Assembly: GCA_000231825.2 (NCBI GenBank)
Contig: JH720323.1
Span: 868,818 to 932,817 of the forward strand
DNA: 64,000 bases
From: Tetrahymena elliotti 4EA
Lineage: Eukaryota; Ciliophora; Oligohymenophorea; Hymenostomatida; Tetrahymenidae
Reading direction: 5' to 3'
Each line of letters begins with the position of its first letter. Within the stretch, counting starts at the first letter, position 1. Both the position numbers and the translations under genes were made by a program. Of this stretch, positions 1 to 12,565 are shown in pieces. The notes beneath the pieces are model-generated. The model saw only the letters and a list, made by a program, of their open reading frames with translations. It was not told where the DNA came from and searched no databases.

Positions 1-1074
1 ATAGATGAGCATTCTAACTAAATTATTGAATAGCTTAAAAGTAATAAAGTTGAGCTTCCATAAACAGCCGTTAGAGTTAGATAAAAAACTTGCACATTCA
101 ATGAAGTCAAAAAAGACGAAGTTAATCAAATTAAATTATAAATTTTAAAATATTAATCAAAGCTTTCATTAAGATTATCTTACATTTTTGAGCATACTTA
201 GTTTATTTTTAATTAAATAGCTTCCTTCTTTTGCTCCAGGTTGGAAGGTACCAAGAAGAATGACTTTGCACTAAATGAAAAATAGAGTATTTTATCGTTT
301 TGACTAAATGTTTTTGTATCTAAAAAAAATAAATAAAATAATAGGATTAGCAAGACCCAGCATTGTAAAAATACAAAAAAGAACTTATTGGTGAAGTTGA
401 TGAAGAAGAAATAGCTTAATAGAAAAGTATTAAAGATTTTAGAAAGATATTTTGTTTTAATTTTTTTGTAAAAATAGCTACTGAGGTTGAAATAATTAAG
501 ATAGAAATTGTTTGCAAAGATAGACCTGAAGGAAATATAATTCTAGACTTTACAGTAAATAAAAAATATTTTTGAATGAATTAATATGTTATTAAATTTT
601 TTATACATAACTAAAAAAGAATTAAAAAGTAAATGAAAAAGAAACATTCATTATTAAAGAAGGAGCAGTTTATTTCATGAGAGTTTATTTCAGAGTAAGA
701 TATGATATTGTTTTTGGCCTCAAGTTTGTAAATAATGTATATAGACACTTTATGAAAGGTATTAAACATTTTTAAATAAGCAAATAAAATAAATTTATTT
801 TTACATTTCTTCTTAGTTGATAAATATGAAGAAAAAATGGGTTCTTTTGCTCCTAAAAAAGAAATTTAGTAAATTGATTTAGATCCTGAAGAAGCTCCTA
901 CTGGATTTTTAGGTAGAGGTTCATATAAAGGAAAAATTATGGTAAATATTAATTTTTGAAGTATTTTAACAATGTTAATATTAATCTAAAACTTATTAGT
1001 TTGTTGACAATGATGGTATTGTTCATATGCAATTTGAATATTTGCTTAAAATTTGTAAAAAGTGGACAGATTGA
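1..1074 (+). CDS. Rho GDP-dissociation inhibitor (RhoGDI), 5'-truncated by window edge
   Basis: Rho GDIs extract prenylated Rho/Rac GTPases from membranes and hold them in the cytosol in the GDP form. I reconstruct six exons: 1-120, 221-286, 345-554, 620-758, 817-941 and 1000-1074, with introns of 100, 58, 65, 58 and 58 nt, ending at TGA 1072-1074. The family's landmarks follow in order: DPALQKYKKELIG, then IVCKDRPEGNIILDF, FIIKEG, the strands around VYFMRVYFRVRYDIVFG and VYRHFMK, then GSFAPKKE, EEAPTGFLGRGSYKGK and the end HMQFEYLLKICKKWTD. These match the immunoglobulin-like RhoGDI fold, including the conserved EEAP-G-L-RGSY turn. The N-terminal regulatory arm is acidic/lysine-rich and runs off the left edge, so the start codon is not in the window. 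The next gene starts about 470 bp downstream on the same strand. Confidence 0.93.
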
Positions 1075-1539
1075 TAATATTTATAATTTATTAAATTGGG
1101 ATGTTCTTTTTATTTTTAATGTAATATTATTCATTTAATCTAAAACTAAAATAATCATTTTTATATATTCATTTTATATTTTTGAACTTATTAAAACATT
1201 ATGAAATTTAATTTTTTATCTCACATACAATTTTAAAACATGTATAAATTAATATTTTTTGTCGTAATTAATTAAATTAATGTGTTGTAATAGCATTTAA
1301 TCTTCAAGTAATATAATCATCTTTATTTCATTTTATTTTATTGAAATTTAACAAAGCCTATATTTATCATATTCATTTTGAATATTTGTAAACATATTCT
1401 GCCCATCCATTTAATACTTAAGAATAATAATAGGAGAAGAATTTGTTTTATTTCATTTTGTTGAAAAAAAACCTAAGATTGGTTAAATTTTTTAATTTTA
1501 TTAAAAAACAGATTTAATTATTTTTAATGAATAATTAAT
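1075..1539. other. Intergenic, AT-rich
   Basis: This spacer lies between the RhoGDI stop and the ATG of the next + strand gene. It is almost pure A/T with frequent TGA in all frames, and I see no coding or RNA signal. It must hold the 3' end of one transcript and the promoter of the next. Confidence 0.6.
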
Positions 1540-2179
1540 ATGAGATAGTTCTCTAAATTTCTTTAAAATCTTGAAAAAGAATAATATAAAAAGTAAAATT
1601 TACTCATTTTTTATTTTATTTTAAGTTATTGTCTAATTTAGAAAATATGCAGTGAGTGAAGTTAGGTTAGTGGGTTTACCAGATGATCATTATCCAAACA
1701 CTTTTAAAACTTTTATATATGTTTTAGGTATAATAATCGTTGCAATAGGTTTATAGGTTGTAACTTATGTTTTGCTTGAAAAACTATATCAAGAATAAAG
1801 TGACAGTTATTACCTAATTTGGTTGTGTGTCCTATTTATTGGAATTGGAGTCTTTATAATTATGCATTATTTCGCAGTTAAAACTGAGCTTAAAGATGAA
1901 TAAAATACTTATAGAGATCAAATTTTATAATAAAGATCAGTCTTTATTAAGAATGCAATATTTTACTAAAAGTAAGAGAAACTATTTAGTAAAAAACCTG
2001 ATCCTGCTCAAGAAATAAAAGAAAAAGGTATGAAGTTTGATGATTTTTTGAGAGCAAAAAAACAAGAAATAGAAATAAATAAGTAGGGTGAGTAAGCAAA
2101 TCCTACAAAAAAAAAGAAAAAAAAGAAAAAAGCCTAAAAGGATAAGTAATAAAAAGAATAAATAGAAACTCTGTAATGA
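1540..2179 (+). CDS. Small two-transmembrane protein with lysine-rich C-tail, function unknown
   Basis: Two exons, 1540-1592 and 1642-2179, are joined over a 49 nt GT-AG intron in phase 2. The spliced length is 591 nt (196 aa plus TGA). The start ATG at 1540 was chosen because it alone splices in frame. The order is: a short charged N-terminus, a segment VSEVRLVGLPDDHYP, a first membrane span (roughly residues 44-68, IYVLGIIIVAIGLQVV), a polar loop, a second span (residues 77-100, LIWLCVLFIGIGVFIIM), then a long basic region ending in an uninterrupted lysine run near 2105-2135. The hairpin plus basic tail suggests an ER membrane protein with a cytosolic, possibly ribosome- or RNA-facing tail, but that is inference only. 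I do not recognise the family. Confidence 0.7.
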
Positions 2180-3006
2180 AATATTAAATAACTAAGTCTT
2201 TAAATATTTAATACTTTTTTGATCTATTAATATTTATGAATATAATGTAAAAATGTGGTATCAATTATAAAATTCAGACGAATAAATAAAAACTTTTTGT
2301 TCAATTACTTCTTTTAAACTAAAGTTAGTAATTTTATTTTATTATTTAGTAACAAATCATAATTCACTAAGAAGTGTTTTGAAGGTTTTATTTTTTTTTT
2401 GAAATTTTCTGGATATCCATTTTTTGATTTTACATCTTGAATTATTTTATTTAAAGAATATTAAAAAAATTATGAGATTTTTTTTTATGTTTCAAATATG
2501 TAGTTTATTTTTTTATTGATTATTTATTTTATTTAAGAAATTTGATTGGTTTTTTTAATTTGAAAGGATATAAATAATTAAAAGATCTGTTATAAACTTT
2601 AATATTTTGTAATAAAATAACTTTTAAATTATAAATACTCATATCTACAAAGTTAAAATAAGTTATAAATTATAAAGTAAGATAAAATAAATCTTTTTGC
2701 ATTATTTATCTTTAATGTTTAATCTGACTAAGTTGATTGTTATAATATATTAAAAATGATTATCATCAGATTAGTAATTTGTTTTAATTAGCTTCTTTGA
2801 AGTTTTTTTGATTTTTAATTAGATGTTTTGAATTATTTTATGAATTTGAAAAAAAAAAATAATTAATTGTGATTAGTTTTTAGGTCGTTGTTCATCATTA
2901 TGATTATTTTTATATAAAAATTTTATTAATTATAGATTCTTTATTCTCTTATCATTTTCAAGTTTAAAACCTAAAAATGTTTATTTGTTCACAATTTTAT
3001 TTTTTT
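2180..3006. other. Intergenic between convergent genes
   Basis: This T-rich spacer lies between two genes whose 3' ends face each other. No gene, RNA or repeat structure is visible beyond A/T runs. It presumably holds both transcript ends. Confidence 0.6.
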
Positions 3007-6000
3007 TCAATTACTTTATTGGTTATTATAAGAAAGGTATGAATTGTCTATTGAATGGAAAAGATAATTAGGATTTCTATTTTATGATGAAGAACGAGAG
3101 TTTGGCCTAGATCCTGTTTAAATATTATCATGCTCAAAAAATATTAGTATAAATGTAATGTCATCGACAACACTATCATCATCTACTGTCCATCTTGCAT
3201 GACTTTCTTTTAATAAATGATCACACGCTCCTTCTAAGTCATTATTCTCATAATAGGGTGTAATCATACTAATTATCTCTTCATTTTCAATAAATTCCCA
3301 AACACCATCACTTGCTACAATCATAAACTTGTCATCTTTATCAATATCAAATTCAAATATCTCAGGTTCCCAAGTTACACCGACAGATGTTGCCAAATTG
3401 TCTCCAATACTTCTTGACATTGCAAGCCCAGGAATATTCTCTGTCTTTAACCAAACTCTAAGGGGTCCTAAATGATTACCTTCTTAATCTCTGAAAGTAT
3501 CAATACGCCCTCCACATTATATAATTCTCTCTGCTTCTGTTTAAAGATTTGGTTTATGATCTCTTGTGAGTGCACGAGGAACAAATTTAGGCACTGGACC
3601 ACGCTAATCAAGACGGCCTATTGTTGCTCTTGAATCACCAACATTTGCACTATACAATTTATTCCCTTAAATTAAAACAGATACTAAGGTTGTTCCTGAA
3701 AACATGCAATCAATCTCAGTTAATGACAATTTATGATTAGCAAATCCTATTGCATTATACAGAGCTGCTTTTGGATTGCTTTATAGTAACTACCAATCAT
3801 TTTAGAGTAAAATAGGAAGTTATTATTTAATAAATTAAGAAACATGATGTCCATAAGTTCCATGACCATCACAGACTGCATAGAAATGTTGATTATTTTT
3901 ATTTAATAAGCTTTACTATATTATATATGAATCTTAATTAGTTTTATTTGGGTTAGAAGCAAGGACTCCTTGCTTAGTACGATAAGATAAATTTAACTTA
4001 AATGATGGTTTAATATAATCTAACATAGAATTATCTATAGTAGAAATATTAAGAGAGCGACGCATAGTATTTTCGTTTCTTTCCTTTGCATCCAAAATTA
4101 ATTTATAGTTATCTAAACTAGAATGAGCTCCATTATGATTTTTTACATGTGTATTTTCGTTAGAAGAGCCTCTTCCATATTTTCCCTAAGAAGATTTTAA
4201 TCTCCTTTAGTAAGAGTTATTATTATTATTATTGTTGTTGTTTTTATTTTAATTTTCAAAAGAATTTCTCTTTTAATTTAATAGATTTAATTGCGCGTTT
4301 TGAATATTTTAATTAGGACGGGAGTTTTCTTTTGAATTTGAATTAGTAGAAAAAGAACCATCTTTATTTATTTACTCAATGGAGTTCTCCTACAAGTATT
4401 CCTACATATTTCTTGGTGGTTAGCTTAGTTGTTGCATTTATTATTGCTAAGCCTAAATTTTTTAAACATTATATCCAACACCATTAAGCTGTGGTTACTA
4501 TTTAGAAACCTTTTGTTGGTTTTAATATTCTTGAATTTCTGATTTATTCAATTACTTTTTTTATCCCTATTCGATTTGCTATTGTTAATTTTTTATTAAC
4601 TGCTAAATAAATGCTTTGCTAGATGCATTCTTTGAGGTAGAGGTATTCTTTGGTTAGCTACTTAAACTATTTGTATTAGTGCTAGGAGTAGCAATCTATA
4701 TTCTAGTATTTAGAATATTATTAGTGTTATTTCCATTATCAGTGGCATTCTTAGTTCCCATATTGAGGTAATTAGTAAATGTATAATTATGTTTTGAATT
4801 TTATCTGTTCTTCATGAGTATTTATTTTTAATTAGCATTCAAACCGGCACGCTATCCATTTCTAGAGTTTAATCCACTCTATCCATGAGGTATTTAAATT
4901 TGTATATTGTTTAAGTTATTGATTTAAAGTCCATTGCTTTTAGGTGAAGTTGGTCTCTTTTATCTATTTTAACTGTTATTACTCATCCCATTTACATTAA
5001 GTTTTCTTAATACATTGTTTTCTCTTGGAGTTAATGAGCTCATTTTATTAGGAGTTAGGCTGCTTGCACCATTCCCATAACCAGCTTACTGTTCTTCAAG
5101 GCCTATTTATTAGTATGCATAGATGAATAAATAAAAAAGAAATAATAAACTAATATAGAAATTGAACTAGTAGTTATAATCAAAATGTAAGTTTGTATTA
5201 AATTACATAGTAGTACTAATAAAAAAATTCTTTTGTTAAAATAATTAATCAATAAAAAAATTAAATTAAGTTATTTAATTAATTTTATTACCTCGAGTAC
5301 CATTTCTACTTGGGTTCAGTGAGTGAGATTTGGCATTTTAGGTATTTTACTAAACCATACCGTTAACATATAAACTTTGATTCTAATTACTTCCTGAGGG
5401 TGTAGGATGGCTATTATCCATGGAACTTTAGGATTACCTCTATCCGTAAACGCTTTTCAATCTCTCTTGCTTATCATTATAATTGTTTGTACTGCTATAG
5501 CTTCTAATGTGTCCTGCCTACTTTCTAACATCTCTATCAACGTTTATAGTATTATTTAAATAGTTGTTAAAAATAACATTTGATCCATTATTGCCATCTT
5601 ACTCATAGCTAATTGTATTATTTTAATTGTTTATTTGGTATTAAGGAGATTGATTTAAAGAACCATTATGAGAGTTACCCCCTCTATTTATTAGACCATT
5701 ATAACTCTTATTTACATTGCTTGTAGTTTGTCTTTTTTAGTTTACTCTTCTTTCTTTATATAAAACAGATAAAATTAAGAATAAAAATATCCAACAGCAC
5801 TACAGCAGTAAATCTGCTTTAATAATTTATCAATAAATGATATAATAAGCTATTACCTTAAGGATTGGCATTATAATTTGCACTCTATTTGTATCTATTG
5901 CTAACTTGAGCATGATTCTATTGACTATTTTAATGACTATAACTATTATTTAGATTTATGCCTAAATAATTGTTGCCAAATGATTGTTGGTTAAAGCTAT

Positions 6001-6109
6001 TATTTTAGTTGATGAAGTTATGATTCTACTAATTTTATTCGTTATGGACATCAAGAGATCTACTAACATTGTCTCTTATTCCACTGATATACTAACGATA
6101 TGGCTTCAT
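3007..6109 (-). CDS. PP2C-family (PPM) serine/threonine phosphatase with long N/Q-rich N-terminus
   Basis: This is a metal-dependent protein phosphatase. Three exons, 6109-5857, 5753-5292 and 5102-3007, with introns of 103 and 189 nt, give 2811 nt or 936 aa, an exact multiple of three. About the first 600 residues are low-complexity N/Q/S-rich sequence with an Asn run near 4215-4240. The catalytic domain follows. Its motifs in order are NQDSY, YAVCDGHGTYGHHVS (metal-binding Asp/Gly) near residue 650, FSGTTLVSVLI, YSANVGDSRA, LTRDHKP, AMSRSIGD near residue 800, MIVASDGVWEFI and VDDITFILIFF, so the metal-binding aspartates are all present. The start is ATG 6109-6107; TGA is at 3009-3007. A short Ser/Asn tail follows the domain. 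The disordered front probably governs localisation or substrate choice (inference). PP2C enzymes are numerous in ciliates, so no orthologue is assigned. Confidence 0.93.
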
Positions 6110-7310
6110 TTATCTTAATGCAAAAAGTAATATTTATGATTTTATACAGTATCTCTTTCAATCTAAAAAATTACTTATTATTTATTAATGCTATATATTG
6201 TCTAATTTCTAATCTTATTATTTTTTACAGATACAAACAACCAGACTTGATTATAAATCACTTTTGATTAATCTTTAAATGGTTATTGCAAGCAAAATAC
6301 CAAATACCCAATCATTTGTCTTTAACTTCGTTAACTTTATCATAATTTTTCTTCAAATTTAATTATTAATTGTATTTGATGGTTTCTCTTTTTAGTTGCC
6401 TTACGTTCAGAATTTCATTTATTTCAAATAATGTAATTAAAGGAAATTAATTTTTGAACATATTTTTACATGAATAAGAATGTAAAAAGGATATTCATTT
6501 TCTTAACTACTTTAGTATTAAATATAAGCCATAAATTGTAATCTTTTTTAATTACACAATTAATTTGATCAAAAGTTTTCATCAACTTTTTTTTAGAATT
6601 TTAACAAATTATAATTTCGCCTCATTTTATTTTCAGAAACTAGAAACTGTTTTTAAATATTAATATATATTTTTTTAGCTAAGACCCCACTTATTTATTC
6701 AGAAAAATAAATAAAAAATCCAAAAATAATTAATTTTAAAATATTCTTGAAAACTAAAATTTTTAACATAATACTTTATTTTTAAATATTTATTTTATGA
6801 AAAATAAAATAGATACATAAAGGCTTTTTTACATCAATAAAAAATAGTTTAAAAATATAAAAACTTGAATGTTTAATGTAGCTATTAATATTTAATATCA
6901 AAATATTTAGTTTGGTTTTAGTTTTTAATTTTATTTTGTTTTGTAGTTTTGCTTCAAATATTTAATTAATAATTTGTTTTCTTTCTTTCTATTGTTTTCT
7001 TTTTCTTTTTATTTGTTAATTTCTTTTTTAAATTCTTTTATAAAAATATCTTTTTATTTAAATCAAAATCTTCTTTTTATTAATCGCTCAAGTGCAGGAC
7101 ATCTTCTTCTCAACTAATATTTGTTTTTAAAAAAATACTTTTTATACATTTTAAATGCTAAGAGAGAATACATACTAACTGTATGATTTTTTTGTTTGTT
7201 TTTTAAATATGTTTTGACAATCTGATCAACTTTTTTCTGACGATAAAAGCTTAAACGCGCATAAAGCAGAAAGAGATTTTAATATTTATGTTAAAAAATT
7301 ATATTAAATA
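6110..7310. other. Intergenic, upstream of PP2C gene
   Basis: The stretch is strongly AT-rich, with pyrimidine-rich runs around 6950-7080. No convincing ORF or RNA structure was seen. It contains the promoter of the PP2C gene and the 3' flank of the small gene at 7311. Confidence 0.5.
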
Positions 7311-7616
7311 TCATTTATCTTCTAATCTAGTTGTGGAATAAAAACTTGAGTGATAAAAAACTTTCTAGTATGGAATGACACCTTCACTAGATTATCTAGA
7401 AAAGCGATATTTAACATTTTCAGGTATTGGATGATTATTTTTCCAAAATTGGTATTATTAAAAACTTCCTGGTTAGAAAACCTTCTTTCTTTTTTGCTTT
7501 TTAATTTTTTCTTCTAATTAATTTTCTTCTTTTCTTTTAAATTATTTAATTTTGAAAATCTTTTCTAAAATTTATTTGATTTGGGAAAGTTAAAGAGATA
7601 ATTTATTTTCATAAAA
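7311..7616 (-). CDS. Small hypothetical protein, terminal exon (5' exon unresolved)
   Basis: An open frame on the minus strand runs from just after an upstream TGA (7619-7617) to TGA 7313-7311, giving 101 sense codons. It has no in-frame ATG, so at least one upstream exon is missing from this model. The first half is charged and lysine/glutamate-rich. The second half has real-protein composition, with motifs FQPGSFQQYQFWKNNHPIPE, KYRFSRQSSEGVIPY and KVFYHSSFYSTTR. Aromatic and Pro-rich short proteins of this kind occur among axonemal microtubule inner proteins (PIERCE-like), but the likeness is weak and only a lead. The opposite strand also has open frames here, though they look poorer. The gene call is moderate; the function is unknown. 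Confidence 0.45.
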
Positions 7617-8302
7617 TCAAACTCTCTTGACAATCTTTAAATCCCAAGATATTATTTTTCTTTATATTATAATTATTATTCAAGTGATTGAATACATTTT
7701 TATAAGAAAAATATAGAAAGTATTTATTGAATAAATTAATAAATTACTGTAAAATAAATAAAATATAACATTTGTTAGCATGATGTAAACATTAGATATA
7801 AAGTAATGAATACTTCTGATAACTAAATATATGAAATAATTTGAAAATCCATTAAAATATTTTTGATCTTCCCTTTTTATATTTTATTATTTCATTCTCG
7901 ATTAGGGAAAAATAAGAGATTTTGTGATTTTAAAAATAAGCAAATGAGTACTCCTACTAAAAAGTAGACTATCATCATTAAAGAATTGAGATTTCCTTTT
8001 ATTTTAAATTATTACTAAAGTTAGCTAAATAAAAAATTTACTTTTTGTATTTTTTGTTTGATCTAAAACTTCTTTTTGCTTTTACTCATAAAATTATATT
8101 TCTTTTTCTATTTTAACCTTTTTATTAAAAAAAAACTTTTACATAAAAAAGTATACTAATTCAAAACAATTTCTCTTTTACTTGAATGGCTTATTATTCT
8201 TCTAATTTTTATTTCAAAATGCTATACTTATATTCCATATCTGTTGCTTATCTACCATAATATTCCTTTTTAGAAGGCAATTAAATAGGTTGACTTATTA
8301 AC
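7617..8302. other. Intergenic; may hold the missing first exon of the 7311 gene
   Basis: This AT-rich spacer lies between the small gene and the MSP gene. Candidate ATGs near 7790 and 7697 on the minus strand could start the small gene, but I could not make a unique splice. Nothing else is visible. Confidence 0.4.
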
Positions 8303-9301
8303 TCATTTTATCTTTATTCTACTCCTTCTTAAGTTAAATCTTACTAATTCTAAAATTAAGAGCTATTTCTGGCACTCTCTATCTATGTATATTGAAGATT
8401 ATAAAAATAGATTTGACGTCATTTAATAAATATGCCTTACTTAATCATTAACTTCAGCAACTTCTTAAATTTAAGACATGTCTAATTTATCAATTTAGGC
8501 TATGTGAAAATCCAATACTTTCTTCTGCAATTTATTTACATTATCACCTTTAAATAAACTATCAATTTAGCTAGTATCTGAAGATTTCTATAATAAAAGC
8601 ATATTATGTTAACTAGAACTAAATAAATGAAAAGGTACTTCTAAAAGAGTAGATTAGATTTAAAAATCTTAGTCTTCAAGAATGTAAGCCAAAACTTGAA
8701 TTTTATGTTGGTTGAAATTAGATTTTAAAGCCTTTTATGTTTAAAATATAATTTTGATTTCACTAACTACTTCTATTATTTGATTTTAATTACGTTAATA
8801 TGCATTTAGACATTTAATAACACTTTTTCATTTGGTTTCAGAATAGCACAAGAAGGTTTAACACAGTAAAATGCAGGAAAATTACATTTGATCTATTTAT
8901 TTAGTTTATTTATATAATCCTTATTAAATGCTTTTATGTTTTATAAATACCTTAAAAGCGACACCTGTTTGATTCCTATTTTTTATTTCTATCTTTCCTG
9001 AATATGATTTTCCATTCTAATCATTGACAAGGTCAACCCTTTTTTCCTTAATTTCTAAAGCTGCAATTTTCTAAGATCTATTTCAAATAATTTTTTTTGA
9101 ACAAAAGCTGAAATGAGGTATTTAAAATTAGTAATTACAACTTATTATACAAACTCATTATTTTTTTGTTGAATATCACTTAAAACTATTGTGAAAAAAG
9201 TAGATTCTGATAAAATTTTTGCTGAAAATTTTTTACAATTATTAATCAATCAAATAAATACAAATATCTATTTTGTTTGATAATGAACTATCATCATTCA
9301 T
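8303..9301 (-). CDS. MSP-domain (VAP-like) protein
   Basis: Four exons, 9301-9262, 9060-8951, 8892-8822 and 8762-8303, with introns of 201, 58, 59 and 59 nt, total 681 nt (226 aa plus TGA). After a 13-residue acidic start, the major sperm protein fold is read across exons 2-4: LEIKEKRVDLVND, GKIEIKNRNQTGVAFKIKC, YCVKPSCAILKPNEKVEI, then the strand HKIQVLAYIL. These match the VAP pattern of an AFKVKTT-type strand, YCVRP-G and P-VEV. VAP proteins bind FFAT motifs at ER contact sites, but this one lacks an obvious C-terminal membrane anchor. Instead it ends in a helical, probably coiled-coil tail (LQKKVLDFHIAQIDKL). It is therefore better called an MSP-domain protein than a VAP. The first intron is the least certain: an alternative acceptor at 9221 breaks the frame of the MSP domain, so I rejected it. 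Confidence 0.82.
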
Positions 9302-11939
9302 GAGCTAAATTATCCATAAATAATAAAAGAAAAAAGTTAACTAAAATCAAACTGAATATCTCTTAAATTTTCTAATTACAAACAAAAGATGTAATAACTA
9401 TTCCATCATTTTAATTTATCAACTTATTCAAAATTTAATTGAATTTTCTTAATATATTACTATTTAGTAATAAATTGTCAAATTGTCTTATCTTTATATT
9501 TATATGTCAGCTTCAAAATATTAGAATATGTTACAAATAAATATTTCTATTTTTTTAAACTTACTAATCCTTAATTTTAATCAAATTTTAGTTTGGCAAG
9601 TTAAACATGCAAAAAATAAAATTTTTGAAATAGAATTTAAAAAATAAAATTTGTAAAAATTATGAAGTAATTAATGTTTTATGTAGTATTTATTTTCATT
9701 TTAGTTTTATTTTTGTTTATTTTATTATTTTTTATTTGATTTATCTAATTTATTTATTTTTATCTAATTATTTTTATTATATTTGATTAAATTTTATTCT
9801 TTTATTCTTTTATTAATTTATTTATTTTTAAATTTAATTCTTTTATTATTTTCTTTTTTTCCTCTTTTGCTCAACAAGTATCACTCAATGCTCCTATGTC
9901 TCAAAAATGCTCAATCTAATATATTTTAAACAATACTTTAAAAAATTTAATTGGGTCAGAGGGTCACGAGGGCTGGATAGGGTTGAAATATTCCAGTTTT
10001 TTATTGGTTTACTTTAGGATTCGTGGCTTTAGGATTAATGAATTACTTATAAATTATGAATAATATAGAAGATCTATATTTATTTGGGATTAAAAAATTT
10101 GATTTATAAGTACTTAAAAACTCAATTTTAGTTAAAACTATTTTCTTTTTTGAATATAATTTTAACAAACATGATCAATTCAACAAGGCCAAAGGAATTA
10201 GAATTCTGAAAAAAATTTTTAGTTTAAAGACAATCAATCAATCATGATATATTTTTCTAATTTCTTCTTTCTCCTCGAACTGATGAAAATTTATTTGTAA
10301 ATGAAAATTAAATATTATTTGCTTTTAAAAAGGAAATTAAAAAACAAATTTCTTAAAAGAAAAATAAAAGTTTTCGAAAATATAAAAACAAAGTATTTTT
10401 GTAAATTTATTAAAACAAAGAAAGGAAGATTGAATAAAAAATTTTTATTTTCACTAAAAATCCTTCTCTCTGTCATTTGTTTTTAACATTCCCTAAAGAT
10501 TTAATTAAGAGAATAAAATATGTATTCATAGATAAAATCTATTTTATTAAGTTTAGGTTTACTTTTCCAAATCAAATAAAATGAAGTAAAGTAAAATAAA
10601 ATAACAAAATAAAAATAATATAGATTTATTTTTTTAAAATAAATTTTATCTTGATTTGAGTATTACACAAATTTTTATTTAAAAAAAATAAAACATTTCG
10701 ATAAATACTAAGAAAATAAAGTTTTATTAAAATTTAAAATTAGTTATTGCTTTAATTTTTTTAAAAGCTAATTAAAAAATATTTAATTTTCTTTTATTAT
10801 TATATTTGAATTTATTTTTTATGAGAAATACTCTCTAAATTAAATTATTTTCTTTAATTTATCAAGTGCTTTTATTTTCAAATATTTTTAAGAAAATAAT
10901 AAAATTTAAATATTTTTCTTTATTGTTTATTAAAATTTACTTAATCTATTTAATCTTTCTAAACTATAAAAAGCAATAGAATCAGAGATTTGATAATTCA
11001 AAAAAAAGAAAGAAATTTTGAATTTTATTTTTCTAACCTTAGATTATTCTCTTCAATAAGAGCGTATGTATTTGAAATGATGAATTATCATCAAATTAAT
11101 TAAATTTATTTATGAAATATTGTTTATTAAAAATTTGTGAAATAATAGCTTGCATAAAAGTAATATAAAATATTTTAAAAGTCAAATAAATAAACATTGT
11201 TTTTTAATTAGTATTGCCAAAATAATTCTTTATGAATAAAATAAATTTTCTTGTTTTTTTTAACTCTTAGAAGGAAATTTTAAAAATTAAGAGTAGAATA
11301 TTTTTGGAAATTGTATTAAAGTTAGTATGACTATTATTAATAAATTAGGAATTTTTTTATTTAAAAAATTAGAAACAAATAGGATGAATAATTATTTTAA
11401 AAATGAAGATTAAATCAAAATTATATCTTTTATTAAATGAACGATATAGATTATCATCTAAAAAAAATTCCAAATGAAGAAAAATAAAGTATAACTTTTC
11501 TTTCTTTATTTTCTATAATTTTATATTATTTTATTTTAATATTTTAGGTTTTATCTCATATTTGAATTATTTTTATTTTGTGGACGTGTATTAAGTTGTA
11601 TTTATTTATGAGTTTAATGTTAATATATTTATTTTATTTATTTATATAGTTTTATTTATATTATTTGTTTTATTTATTTATTTCATTTTATTTTTTGTTT
11701 TTTTAATTGTTTTAAGATTAGGGCTGATTTTATTTTTTAAAAAGAGAAGGGCTGATTATTTTTTAAAATATTTTTTAATAGTATCTTATTTTAATCTTTA
11801 AAATATTTTATCTTAGTCTTAGCAATTCTTAAATCTTATTTTTAATCTTAGTCTTAGTTTTTAGCTTTTAATCTTTAATCTTATATTTTACATCTTAATC
11901 TCTTAGTCTTTAGATCCTATTGGGAAGAAGAGTTTTAAA
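9302..11939. other. Long intergenic, AT-rich, low complexity
   Basis: About 2.6 kb with no supported gene. It holds simple T/A-rich tracts (9700-9850 and 11560-11720 are runs of TTTAT/ATTT-type units) and a short GC-richer patch at about 9950-10035 containing clusters of G. A frame with no TAA/TAG at 10301-10486 is lysine-rich and low in complexity, and I do not call it. Confidence 0.5.
11775..11915. repeat. Imperfect short repeat of an AATCTTAGTCTT-like unit
   Basis: The words TCTTA, AATCTT and TTAGTCTT recur many times over about 140 bp, irregularly spaced and separated by T-rich filler. It looks like a degenerate microsatellite directly upstream of the GC-richer island. No function is evident. 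Confidence 0.5.
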
Positions 11940-12565
11940 TAAAATTTTAGAAAAAATAAATAGGAAAAAGATGAACCTGGGGATGAAAGCATTACAATAG
12001 GTTTAAAATAATCCGAATATTTAATACTTAGAGCGATTTACTTTGAGCTACGAGATCTACTTGATTTATTTTTTTTTCTGGCAATACATTTTTAACCGAA
12101 ATGTATAATCTCTTTTCATTAAGAAGGCGATGAGCATTTACGAAAGCTTATTAGGCTTTCTGTGATGATAAAGGGAGTTAAAAACTTAGTTAGGATCATC
12201 ACATGTAATACCCCCTAAAATGAAATACCTTGTAAAAACTTTTTGGAAGGAAGGAATTTTGGATGGTTTAAAAATTTAATCTTTGGATCTCGCTCTCAAT
12301 GTGATAAAAAGCAATAAGTATGTCTATGATCTTCATCCTTAAACCTCTCATAAAGTCACCTTGTCCAGGTTACGTGGCTTACGATATGCTAAGCTTCTGA
12401 GTTTATGTTTTAGCACTAGCATTTTCCAGTTCAAAAACTTCTCCCTGAATAAAAAGCTAAGCTAAACTTGGTGGATTTAGCTCGGGATTGCTTTATGAAA
12501 AACTTTTGGTTATAGGGAGTAAAAGCACTTCCAATAGATCCCCTGTATTGGAAATAATTTGTGCT
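11940..12565. other. GC-richer island of unknown nature (structured RNA, relic gene or insertion)
   Basis: Base composition jumps here. My hand counts of 60-base lines give about 30-42% G+C, against roughly 10-20% on both sides. The block begins and ends fairly sharply, near 11940 and 12560. Long stretches lack TGA in several frames on both strands. One + frame from about 11970 to 12330 and one - frame from about 12545 to 12200 both read like plausible protein, but none starts, splices and stops convincingly, and I recognise no domain. A stable RNA (RNase P, SRP, long snoRNA) could also show this composition, although I did not find the hallmark core of any. No tRNA cloverleaf was found. Treat it as real but unidentified. 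Confidence 0.45.

Noticed and set aside
12440..12500. tRNA-like word (TTTAGCTCGGGA) in the GC-richer island
   Set aside because: No acceptor, anticodon or T-arm could be paired around it.
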